A stretch of DNA of 64,000 nucleotides from Xylaria sp. FL1777 (lineage: Eukaryota > Ascomycota > Sordariomycetes > Xylariales > Xylariaceae). The DNA lies in assembly GCA_022578965.1 (NCBI GenBank), contig MU400567.1, forward strand, positions 1-64,000. Reading direction: 5' to 3'. A program made the translations under genes and the position numbers. Under the pieces are notes generated by a model, which saw nothing but the letters and a program-made list of their open reading frames with translations, was not told where the DNA came from and did not search any database. Positions 31,965 through 45,400 of the stretch are shown one piece after another. The stretch's first letter is position 1. Every line of letters begins with the position of its first letter.

Positions 31965-34900
31965 TGTTTTTTTTAGTATTTACTATTTGCACTTTTATTT
32001 GCATTTACTTTTTATAACGCGTTTATATGTTTAAATTATTAAATATTAACTATATTTATTAATTTTACTACTTTTTATGTTTTTTATACTTATATAACTA
32101 AATTATGCTTATTATTTACATTTTTACCTTTATTTATGTTTATAACTATACTTTTTTTAACGCGTTTATATGCTTTAATTATTTTTTACTTTTTAATTCT
32201 TAAAAATAAATCTTTATAGCATTTTTTAAAATTACTAGAATAAATATAAAAGCTATTGCAAAGCTTTAAAACTGCTTTAAAATAAAGCTAATTATATGTT
32301 TTTTTTTTTTTAAGCGCTATTGCTACAGCTAATATATTACTAAATAAACTAAAAAAAGCTTACTAAAAAAGCTAGCTTTAAAAATAATGCTTTTATAAAG
32401 AAATTTTTAAAGCTATTATTTAAGCAACTTAATTATAACAATAAATAAAGCAAAAATAATGCTTATATTTATTATAAATTCTTTTATAAGTTTGCAATGT
32501 TTAATAATTATAATAATTATAATATTTGTAATAACTTTAGTAACTTTAAAAATAAAAAGATTTAAACTTTTAGCTTAATATAACTTAGTTATAAAATATA
32601 TTAACTAAAAATAAAAAAGTTATGTTTTATTAGTACTAAAAATTGCTATTATTAATATATTTATATATTTTAACACTAAAAAAACTATACTTAAAATTTT
32701 ATAGTTAACTTAGCAAAAAGCTAAAGTAAAACATGCAGCATATAATATTATATGCTTAATAATAATATAAAACTTATAAATTACTAATTAACTTGCTTAA
32801 ATATATAAAAGTAATTATAAAATAATTTAAATATTGTTTTTTTATAGCAATTTAAATGATTTTTTTATTTTAAAAAAAGTAGCTAAAAACAAGTTATTTT
32901 TATATTAAGTTTATTATTATGCTTTAATAAGTATTTGCAGTATTTAAATAAATAGCTGCAAAAATTTAGAAATTAAAAAAAAAAAAAAAATTTAAAGCTT
33001 TAATAAAAATATTATACTTAAATAATTATTATTTTACTATATAAAATAAATAATAGCAGCTAAAAAAACAGTATAACTAAAAAATTAATAACTTTTATAA
33101 GTATAATATATATTTAAACTATTATTATATAATTAAGTTTTTTAAGCAATAATAGCTAAAATAAAAACTTTTAATATAACTTAAGCTAAAAATATATTTT
33201 ATTTATTATAAAAATATTTATTATTATAATTAACTTATTAATGTTTTTGTTTTAAAAATATATAATTTAAAATAATAATAGTTTTAAATTTTAATTTTAA
33301 TTTTAATTTTTTAAAATTAAGCTTATTTTTTTTAGCAACTATATATTTAATAATAACTTATAAATTAATAGTAGTATAAAATAATTTACTTAAAAGTTAT
33401 TGTTTATATTAATTATTTATTAAAGCGATTTTTTTTAATGCATAATAAAGTTAACAAAATATTGCTTTTATGTTATATTTTTTAAAAAAAAGTTAAAGTT
33501 GCTTTTATAAGCGCTTTGCTGCTTATATTATAGCAGTTAAACAGCTAAAAAATTAAAAAAAAAAATAAGTATTAAAAGCATAAAAAAAAGTATAATATAG
33601 CAAATAAAATAATATATTTAAAATAACAAAAAGTAAAAAAAGTAACTTAAAAATTAAAAAAGCTAAATAATATATATAGCTTAAAAAGTATAAAATATAA
33701 AAAAGCAGTTTATAATATAATATATTAGCGCTATATTATATTATAAAATATTTTTCTTAAATTTTTTATTTTTTAATGTTTACTAAATAAGCTATAATAA
33801 TTAATATTTTTAATGCTATTTTTTTTACTAATTTTATATATTAAACTTAAGTTAATTGTTATTATAAAAATAATTATTATTTATTTTACTTAATATATTT
33901 ATAAGTATATATTAAGCAAAATATATTTAATTTATAGCTGCTTTTTTATTTAGTTATTATAACAAAGTATTTTTATAAATTATATAATATATATATATAA
34001 ACTATAGCTATTATAACATATTAAATTATTTAAACTTAGCATAACAGTTATTAAATAGCTTATAAAATAAATATAAGCTTGCTTTAAGCTATTGCTTTTA
34101 TACTTTAAAGTATACTTTTTTTGTAATAAATAATAGCTTTTAATTATAGCTTTAAAACATTGATTTTTTTTTTTTTGCATTAATGCTTTTTTTTAATATA
34201 CTTTTTTTATATTTATTAAGCTATGCTACTACTATTTATTGTTTTATTTAGTTAATTACTGCTATATTTTTTGCTTTTGTTATTTTTAAATGCTTTATAT
34301 TATATATATTTTTTAGCTATAGTTTTTACTGCTTATTGTTTTATATTTTTAAATAATATTACATAAAATTAGCTTTTTTTTATTATTTATTTTATTTATT
34401 GTTAACTATAAACTAAACAAACGTGCTTTATTATAAACATTTTAAAAATAAATAATAACTTTTTTAATTAAAACGTTAATAAAATAATGCAAAAATTTTA
34501 CTTTTTAAATCAAACTTAAATTAAGATTTTATTACTAAAGTTTTTATTTATTAAACAACTTAAAACTTGTTTACGTAAACAAAACGCTAATAAACATACT
34601 ATTTTTATTTATATTAATAAATTAAAGCTATATAAAAGTTTTAATATTAAAACTTTAAAGCATAAAAATATTTTTATGTATATTTGCAGCAAGCTTTATT
34701 AATAAAGCTAAATATATAAGTATTACTTTAATAATTACTTTGTTTTAAAATTTTAACTAGCTTTTAATGTTTAAAATATTAGCTTATTAACTTATAGCTT
34801 TTTTTTATTTATGCTAGCGTTTATACTTATAACTATAGCTATTGTTTTTTTAAATATTATAAGCTTTTTTATAGCTTATTAAAACTTGCAACAAGTTATA

Positions 34901-37900
34901 CTAACCTTTTTTTTAAGCAAAGTTAATATTAAGCAAGCAGTTAATTTAAATGTATTATTTTAATTTAGTTTTATTTATGTTAAGCTTACTAAAATAAAAC
35001 TTAAATTATATAATAAAAGTAACAAAAGTAATAAAAATAAAATTAATATTTGCTATATAAACATGCTTTATTAATAACGTTTATAAGCGCATAAACTTTT
35101 TAAACGTTATTTTTTAAAAGTATAACAACGTTTAAAATATATTGCTAAAAATAAAGCTAATATAATTATTAAAGCACATAATTTTAATAATAATATTATT
35201 TTACTTTTTTATAGTGATTTAAATAATAATGCAAACTTAAAAATATAAAAAAAAGTTAAAAATAAGCAAAAAATAATAAAAATTTAGCATAAAAACTACA
35301 TAATGCTTACTAATAAAACTACTAGCAATATTATAAATAAAGCTATTTAAAGTTATATTAATAATTAAAAACAATAAAAGCTATTTATATTATTTTAAAA
35401 AGCAAATATTTTTTAAAAACAAGCTTAAAAATATAGTTAATAAAATGTAATTAATAAAATATAAAATAATATTTAGTTATTAAAAAAGCATTATATAAAA
35501 CTATGCAAAAGAATTTTTAGCTAATAATAGTGCAGCATTTTTAAGCTTTAAAATATTTTATAAACGCTAAAGCTTACTATTATAAACTAATAAGCTATAT
35601 AATAAAAGCTTAATATTTTTAAATCTATTAAAAAGCTTAATAAATTCTTTAAGTTGCTTAAAAACAAAAACAAAAAGCTTTAACTTATTTAATTTACTAA
35701 AAATGCAAAAAAAAGTAACAAAACATTAATTAACAAATTAAAAAATAGTTAAGCTAGCTTAAGCATTAAAAAATAAAAAAGTTAAATAAATATTTATTAT
35801 ATATATTATTAAAAACTTATTGTTATTTTAAATAATAAGCTAAAAGTAAACAATAAAAAATTTGCTATGTTTAAGCTTATTAGCTTTTAAGTAAAAAGTT
35901 TTAAATTAATTAAAAATTTAGTTATTTATTAAAAGCTAATAATTAGCTTTAGCACTAAAAAAACAAATAGTAGCGCTTTTATTTTAAGCTTAAACTTTAA
36001 GCTAATTATTAATACTTATTAAAATAATAATAAATTAAAATTTATAAAGCGAAAAAATTTAAAAAATTAAAACTAATTTTGTGCAAAACGCTTAAAGCAA
36101 AATATTAAAGTAATTAAGCTATTTAATAACAATAACAACAAAAAATAAATATTAATTTAAAAGCTAAAGCTTATAAATAATATTTTTAATAATAATAATA
36201 GTTATAATTTAAATATTAAATTTAATAATTAGCATGCAAATTATTATATTACTAAAAATAATTGAAAAAAAGTATACAAAATGTTTTAATGCTTAATATT
36301 TACTACAAGTTTAAAGCTTTCTAAGTTTAGCATAAAAATTGCCACATATTAATTATATATAATATAATAAATATTAATTTAATAAGCTATATATAATATT
36401 TAAAAAAGCTGCTTAATAAATATAATAAGTTTTAGTAAAACTATAAAAGTTTTATTTATATTTACTATATTTGCTATAATTAAAGCTAACTATAAAAAAG
36501 TAGTTAGCTTTTAAAAAAATAAAGTTATAATAAAAAACTAATAATATTTGCTTTAAAAGCAAGAATTTTATAAGCATTACTTTAGCTAATTAAAATTACT
36601 ATATTTAATAAAATGCATATATATTATATTTAGCAACTTTTATAAAATAGCAAGCTTTATACTTTTGCTACTAATAATTTGCATTATATTATTTATAGTT
36701 ATACGTTTTTAAGTAGCTAAGTTTTATAAAGTCTTTAATTTAAAGCATATAATAATAAAACATTTTAAGCTTTTTATATAATATAATAACTATAATAAAA
36801 ACTAAAAACTATACTATAAATAAGATTATATATAATTAATAGTAAAAACTGCTATTAAAATTAATAATGCTAATAAAAATATATAATTTTTAGTAAATAA
36901 ACAACTAAAATTAAGCAATTAGCTGCTGTTTTTTAGTTAATATAGCACTACTAAGTTTTATGCTATATATAATAAATTAGCAAGCTAAGTTTTTAATAGC
37001 TTTAAAAATTATAAAACCGTTATTATAAATTTATTAAGCGTAGCTTTTATGTTTTTTAATAAAGCTTATTAATATAACAGTATGCTAAATAGTTTTATTA
37101 ACTTTTTTTAATTTTTATATAGCTTTTAAAAAATAAGCTTTAAAAAACTAATAATATTTATTATTTTTATATTTATTCTTTTAAGTAGCCTAATTTATTT
37201 AGTTAATATTATAAAGCATATTTTATATAGCAAATATTTGCAAAATAATAAAAAAAGTATTAAAAGCATTAGTAATACATAGTTTTTAAAAGTTGCGTAA
37301 ATAAACTATAATTATTTTATTAATAATTTAAACTAGCTAACAAACAAAAAAACAAAAAAAAAGATTTAAAGCTGCTAAAAAACATTAAATAAACTAAAAA
37401 AAAAGTTAGTTTTTTGCTTAATAATAGCTTGTTGTTTTATTAACACTTTTAAAAAGCAGCTAATTAAAAAAAAAAATCGAAATATTATTATTAAGCATAT
37501 TAACTGCTTTATAAAAAACAGTTTTGCATAAAATACTTTTTAACGTATAATAGCTAAAGTTTAAAGCTATATGCAACGTTTATTACTTAAAAAAAAGCAA
37601 AAATAAAAGCATAATAATTAAATAAGTTCTAAACTAATTTAATAAAGCATTAAAGCTAGTTTGTTTAATAGTAATAAAAATAATAATATTGCTGCTAAAA
37701 TAAACTATAAATTAAAAACAATATAAATATGCTTTATTTGCACTAAAGTTTACTTTTTTTTTGCTTATTTTCTAAATATAAGTATAATTACAAATAAAGT
37801 TTTAAACTATAAAATAATTAATTTATTTAAAGTAGCAACATATAAAGCATTTTTTATTAAAAGCTAAAATAAAACAGTTAGCGCTTTTAAAAAAACTTAT

Positions 37901-40900
37901 TTATAGTTATATTATAAAAAGTTTAGCTAATAATTACTAAAATTTAATTAGCTTTACTAATTTGTTAACAAAATGCTGTTTTATAAATTATAAGCATTAA
38001 TTATAAATAACTTAAGTTTGCAAAACAAAATAAACATTTGCTATATAATAGTGCTTATATAATTACTTTTGTTAGTATTTATTACTTATATGCTTTTTGC
38101 TAACGCATATAAAAAAAGTATTAAAGTTGTTTTGTTTAATTTTAAAACAAAAAATAATATAAGTATTAGTAATAATAAATATAATTAAAATTAAATTTTA
38201 AATAATTTTAACTTGCTATATAACTTATTATTACTAAACAAAATTATTATTTTAACTTATTAAATTTATAAAATAGCATTAAACTTTTAAAAAACAAACT
38301 ATTATATTATAATAAAGCTAGCTAAGTTAACTAAAGCTAAAAAGCAAATAGTAATAAAAATTAATTAGTAAAAACAAAAGTTGCAACTTATAATAGCAAT
38401 GCTTTATAATAAGCATAACTTTATTAAATTGCTATGCTTATTTTAAAAAGCAAATTATAAGCAAATGTTATTATAAAAAAAAAACAGAATTTTTTAAGAT
38501 AAATTTATATAATAAGCTATTATATTATTTAAAAGCTATATAGCTTTATTTTTATAAAAAGTTATTATGTTGTTATATTAATTAGCAAAAAACCTATTGC
38601 TATTTATTTAAAGAGCTATAGCACTAGTTATAAAATAAATTTCATTTTTTTATATTTTAGCGCTTAAGGTTTTTAAGCATGTGTTAACGTTATACTTAGT
38701 TTAAATAATTAGCTATTTATAACTAGACTTTAAGTAGTATTTTTAACTTTTTGTTGCTATATTTTTAATATTACAGCTATAAATACTTATAAGCAAAAGG
38801 CTTTAAAACTATTTATTTAAAAATATTTTTTAACGCTATAACTTAAAAAGATTTTATTTATATAGTTATATATAGTATATTATTTAACGCTAATAGTTAA
38901 ACAGGTAATATTTTTTATTTAAGCTTTAATTACTAAAAACGCTATTATTTAGCAAGGTTAAAAAGCTATTAAAAGGTTTTAATTTAGATTTTATTAGCTA
39001 TGCTAAAAATCATAAAACAAGTATACTAATAAAAAATACAATTAAAGTTTTATTTATTAAACGCGTTTTGTTTTTTAATAAAAAATATAGCTTTTAATTA
39101 ATTTTATTAATAAGTTACTTTAAATATTATTTTAAAGCTTTATAAGCTTATTTTATTAATATATTACTTAAATTAAGCTAAACCTTAAGTATAGCTAAGC
39201 TATTAGCACTATATTTTAAACTATAAAAGTTTTGTTAGCATTAAAACATAAAAACATTTCTACGAATTTTTAAATTAAGAAGTTTTATCTTATAATTAAC
39301 TTTAAAACAGTAAAAGTTAAAGTTGTTATAAAAATGACTTTTTAGCTTTATAATAAAAAAGCTACTAATAATGCAATATTAATAGCTTGTTAAACAATAA
39401 CTTAATTAAAATAAAAACTAAAGCTGTTAAACTTAATATAAAAAATCTTGCTATAGCTATAACAAAATTTAGTTTAAATAAGTTAAGCATTAAAAAAGCT
39501 AGTATAGTAATATAAGTTAGCTTAAATGCTACATTTTTTAAAGTGCATAACTAGGTTTTTAGGATAATTTCTAGTAATATAAAAAACTACTTGTAGTTTT
39601 TAGCTTTTTTAGTTGCATAAATTCTAAAGGGTTTTTTTTTTTTAAAAGCGTAGCATTAATGCTAGTTATATATTTAATAGCAATATATATATTTTAGTAT
39701 TTAAGTTATTTAAGCTTTAGCAAGTTAGTTTTTATTTAGTTTACAATAAGCAGTTTTAGCATAATAGTTATTTAAATAGCTTAATAACTAAAAACTAAAG
39801 TTTATATTGCTATAAGCATTGCTTAAAAGCATAAAGCACTTATTAATAAGTTTAAAATTTTAAATAGCTACATTTTTTACTTTTAAAACATTAAGGCAGC
39901 AAATTAAATGCTTTAAGCTATAAGCTTAAAAAGCTTTAATGCAATTTTAAGTAGTATAGCTAATAATTTAATGCATAAAATATAAAAATATATTATGCTA
40001 CTTAAACGCTTTATTTACGTAAAATCGGTTTAAAGTTCTTAAAAGTAGTAAACTTAAGCTTAAAGTATAAAAAAAACGCTACTTTTTTATTGTTTAATTT
40101 AAGCTTTATTTATTATTAGCAGCTTAATTTAATTTTAAAGCATATTATTTATAACTTTTTTTATTAATTATAATAATGTTTGCTTTTATATTTACATTTA
40201 ATTTTGCTTATTTATTTATGTGTTTAATTTTTTAAACAACTTTTAAAACGTGTTTTTAAAAGAAAAATTATAACTTTAGCAAGTTAAATATATATACTTA
40301 AAAAGCTTAATTAATTAATTAATTATTTTTAACGTTAGGTACAAAGCTTTAGCTACTTTGCATACTTTTTAAAGAGTATTAAACGTGGCAAGCTTTATTT
40401 ATTTATATTATATTAAAATATATATATATATAATAAGATATATTAATATAAAAAAAATTTAATTAATTAATTAATTAGTTAATTAATTAAGCTGCACGTT
40501 GTATTTTTACTAAATAATAATGCTATTTTGTGCTTTTGGAGGCTTTATTGTTTTAATGCTTATAGTTATTACATTTTGATTTTTTAAGCTAAGAACTTAG
40601 TTCTTTATTATTATGCTAGTTATTTAGCAGGTTTTATTAGGTTAAGCTTTTGTTTTTTCTTTTGTTTAGCATGTTGTTTGCTAAAGCAAACGCACTTAAA
40701 AGGCCTTTTTTTGCAAATATAATTAAAACATTCGCTTATATAAAAGGTAATCTGTTTAAGGCTTAAAAGTTAAAGTGCTATGTAATTTTTTTTTAAAATA
40801 ATAAACTGTTTATAAATTATTTACTAATAAGTTTTAATATAAAAAAAAAAGCTAATTTATAAAGTTATAGTATTATATACTTAAGTATAAATACTTTTAA

Positions 40901-41560
40901 TAATAAATATAGTTCTTTATATAAAAGTAAGTTTAATTTATTTTTTAAAACTTAGTTTTTGCTGTTTTACTTATTAGCATTTATTATTTTTTTATAAATA
41001 GCATTAGCAATAACTTTAAGTATATTTTTAAGCTGCTTTGCTTTGTTAGTTTTATATAGCTTAATAACTTTGTTATTTGTATTATTAAGTTTAGTTGCTT
41101 AAAGGTTACTAGCTTTAGCAAAAGCGCTAATGCTATTAAAGCTAAGCTTTTTAAAGGTTTAGCATAAATAAATCTAAATAAAAAAAAAAGGAAATAAAGT
41201 AAGCTTATAATTAAAGTAGCAAAAAAAGAAATAAAACTAAAAAAAAATCGTAAATTATTAAAGAAAAACATATTTAAGCAATATTGCTATTTTTTAGTTT
41301 TATTTTTTAAGTGAACTGCTTTTAGTTTATTTTTAGTTTTTAGGTGAAGCGCTTTAACATAACTGCAAAAAACTTAGCTTTAATAGCAAAAACCTCAAGC
41401 TTTTTTTTGCTAGCCTTAAAATTAATAATCTTTTTATTAAACATAAAGTAAGCTATATAAAAAAAAATAAGTAAATTAAATAACTAAAAAGATAATATGT
41501 ATTATTAATAAAAGCATATTAAAGCAAAAAAAAGTAGCTAAAATTTTTTAAAAGCTAACT
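31965..41560. other. RIP-type AT-rich block, no assignable element
   Basis: About 9.6 kb with very low C/G and stops in all frames. AACGCGTTTATATG occurs at 32016-32029 and 32159-32172, suggesting a short tandem duplication of about 143 bp at the boundary. A TTAA-rich pair of runs at about 40306-40325 and 40459-40494 frames roughly 150 bp. A few segments (around 36.0-37.2 kb and 38.6-39.4 kb) look like decayed protein on the plus strand, but I cannot place them in a family. Small open frames at 33980-34180 and 40984-41271 (minus) have biased composition and no features. Confidence 0.6.
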
Positions 41561-42455
41561 ATTTTTTAGCTGCTTACTAATAAAAATAAAACGCTACTAA
41601 TTTAAAAGAATTTTTTTTTTGTTTTAGATTTTGCTTTTTATATTATAAATAATATTTAATAATTTAACTTTTAATATAACTATTTTCTTTATTAATGCTT
41701 TAATAAAGATTTATATATTATTATTAAGTTAAAGCACTAAGTATAGTATAAACTTTTTTTAAATGTTATAATTGCTTAAAGTTTAGCTGTTTTATAGTTG
41801 CTTGCTACTAAAAAAAAATCGCTACTAGTTAAAAAAAATATTTTCTTTGTTTTAGATTTTAGCTTTTATATTAGCAATAGTATTAAATAACTTAACTTTT
41901 AAAGTAATAGTTTTTTTAGCAAAAGTATTAATAAATATTTATATGCTACTATAAAAGCATAAAACAAAATAAAGAGTACTTTTTTTTTAAATTTTATAGT
42001 AACTAAGTGTTTAGCTATTTTTAAGCTGCTTTTTAGTAAAAATCAAGCATTATTAGTTCTAAAAAATGCCTTCTTTGTTTTAAATCTTTAATTTAACGTT
42101 ATTAATAATATTTAAAACCTTTATATTTAAAGTAATGGTTTTTTTAGCTAAAGTTATAACAACTAAAAAAGTATTAGTGTTTTATTAAATGCAGTTTTTC
42201 TTTTTAAATATTTATAAATTTGCATGCTAGTTTGTAAACATATAAATAAATGCAAAATGCTCTTTTTTTAAATTTTATAATTAAATAAAGTGCAGCTATT
42301 TTTAAGTTGCTTTTTAGCGAAAATTAAACGTTATTAGTTAAAAAAGATACTTTTTTTGTTTTAAATCTTAAACTTAACTTTATTAATAATATTTAAAGAC
42401 TTTACTTTTAATATAATAGTTTTGCTATTAATAGTATTAATAAAGATCTATATAA
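41560..42455. repeat. Degenerate tandem array, about four units of 225-280 bp
   Basis: A recurring block (TTGCTTTTTAG-type start, a TTTGTTTTAGAT/AAAT core, then TTAACTTTTAA and TTAATAAAGATTTATATA) begins near 41567, 41805, 42030 and 42311. Units are diverged and spaced unevenly. On the minus strand each unit reads as a similar short peptide pattern broken by stops, so this may be a decayed repeat-containing gene. Family unknown. Confidence 0.55.
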
Positions 42456-45400
42456 TAGCAGTTATATAATAATAGTTATATAATTAATATATATATATGT
42501 TTATAACGCTAATAAAAAAAGTAAATATAAATAAATAATAAGTAATAAATATATAGTAACATAATAAAATATAATATTAAGCTTTTTTTTGCTAGCTATA
42601 AGCAAGTATAACTTAGTTTATATATACTTATATATTACTAATAATTTTTTTTTTTTGTTAGTTTTACTAACTTTATTAGTTTTATACTTATATATTTTAC
42701 CTGTTTAAGTAATAGTACTTGCTTTTTTTTATTGCTATTATAGTTTTTATTTTGTAAGTATATATACTTAGTACTTTTTTTTGTACGTTTGTAGTTTTAA
42801 ACGTAATATATTTTCTTTTTTTATTTTTTGCTTTATTTATTTTTTAATATTTCTAGCTTATTTTTTTACTTTATAGTTTTTATACATTTACTTTTTACTT
42901 TTATAATTTTTATTTATACTATTATAAAAATTTTATTTGTTTTATAAAATAGTGTTTTGCTTAAACACAATTAGTAAAAATATTTTTAGCTTTATTTTAT
43001 TTTTATGTTGTGTTTATTTTGTTTATGTTTTTTTTATTTATAGTGTTGCTATTTTTTTTTTTTGTTTTTTAAGTTTTTGTTTTATACTTTAAACTACAAT
43101 TTATAAGTTTTTTTAAGCAGCATTTTAGTACGCAAAGTCCGTAAGTATTTTTTCTTTTGTTATTTCTTTTTGTATAGCTTGCAAAAAAATAGCAAAGATT
43201 CTTTTATATAAGTTTTATAAAACAGCGTTTTAGCAAAAACTATATAATAGCACGCTTATATTACCTATTTTTATTATTGTTTTGCTATTTAAGCTAATTT
43301 TTATTTTCTGCAGCATTTATATATTTGCTTTATATTTTTAATTTATATATAACAATAAAGCTTAGCATTATTATGTTTTATTTGCTAGCATAAGTTTATT
43401 TATATTGTTTAACTTTTAGAAAAAATAAATAGTTTTGCTTAGTTTAATGCTTTAATAGCAAAATTTGCTACTTTACTTTTTTTTTGCTACTTTTATTAAC
43501 ATTTAACAATAATAAACTACGTTATACAAAAAGCTAACTTTTTTATTACTTTTTTCCTTTTTTTCCCTAATTTAAAATTAGTTTTTAACTATTTGTACTT
43601 TTAGTTCTTATATATTATTACTTATAATATATGCAATATTATTACTTTTTTTCTGTTGCTACGCTAGTTTTAAAAAGCCTAATTTAGCTCTTTTATTAGT
43701 AAAACAAAAAAGAGTTTTTAATAATATAATTCTTAAACTTATACTTATGTTTTAAAAAAAGATCTAGCTTTATAAGTTAATAGCAAAAAATATACTTATG
43801 GCTTTTTTTTTATTATTAGCTAATTAAAAGCCTTTTTTACACACTTATAACTAGCATAAACTATAATAGTGGATTTATAATAAAATATAGTTTAATAATG
43901 TTTGCATTTTTTTTAGACCTTTAGATTAAAAATCATTAGAACTTCTCTTAGTTTTAATTAATAATAATAGCACTTTTTATATATAACTGGTTTATTACTA
44001 CTAAAAAAAAAACTATAAAAATTCTAAAGGCAAAAAATGCTTTACTTTTTATATTAAAACTAAAGTAAGTTAATGTTATATTGTTTATTAGTTATTTATT
44101 AACTATAGGTTAAAATAGCAACATAAATTCTTTTAATTATTTAAGCGTACTAAATACTATATTTTTTAACCTTTTAAAAAATTCTGTAATTTGTTTTCTG
44201 TTTATTAGTAAATATTAAAGCAGCTAAAATAATCTTTATGTTGCTTTATTTAGCTTTTTTAATATAATTAACTTTAAAGAGGATATTTTAGGGCTTATAA
44301 CTAAAAGCAAAGCTATAATTATTAATTTAACTAATTTTTTAGATTGTTTAAGCAGCAAAAAAGCAGCTTAAGACTTAATTAATGTGCTTAATAGTTTAAA
44401 CAATAATAAAAACGCTAGGTTATTTAATAACCTCGTTAAAAAAAACAAAGAAAAAAACAAGAGTATTTAAAAACAAGCTTGCTTATTTTTTAGTTATAAC
44501 TTTAAGCATACTAATAATTAAAACAAATATTACTTTTATTAATACTTAGCTTTTTTTATTATTTTTAAGCTTTATTAACTGTTTATTATTTATTAATTAC
44601 TTTTTATGCAAAAATTATTTAATATATATGCAATGCTTTTAGCTAACAGTATAAATGTTAATAAAACTTTAAAAAGCTTTATTATTGCTATTTTAATTCT
44701 TTATTTTTATAATATAATTAATAACATTATATTAGATTAAGCATTATAAAATAAGCATTACTTTTTTGCTAGCATTTTTAATAGTTTTTAGTTAAGCAAA
44801 TTTATATGTTTTAGCAGAACTTATATAGCTAGATTTGCATGTTTTTATATAAAAAAGTTGCTTATATTTTATTTTATGTTACTTAATGCTCTTTTTAATG
44901 AACTATAAGTTATTATTGTTTTTTTTTTCTTTTAAAACTAGTAAGTACATAAAATATAAAAATATATTTTTTGTATATATAATTTTAAAAACGGTTAAAA
45001 CATTAAGCTATAGTACATTTTTTTTACTATAGTTTTAACTAGTGCTTAAATAAATAATGTTTAGTATAAAATAAACTAAGATTTATGCAATAAAAACATT
45101 AAAAATGCTACTTATAACGTTTCTTAAAATAAAAAATTAATTTTTTTAGCTAAAAGGTATAATATTAACTATATTATTATAGTTATAGGTTTATTTTTAT
45201 TAATTAAAGCAATTAAACAAAACTTAATAGTTAAATTTTATAAGCTTAAACCTAATAAACTATAGGAAGCCTTATTTTTAATTAAGCTTAGCGTGGTTAT
45301 TATAAATAAAATGTATTACTAAGTTTTTTTAAGTAACATTATTTAAACGTTTATTATTAAAGACTTTATTAAATGCTTTAATTTACTAATTTATTTTATC

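Noticed and set aside
32016..32172. Possible telomere- or centromere-type satellite at the right border
   Set aside because: Only two diverged copies of an AACGCGTTTATATG-containing unit; too little to call a satellite.
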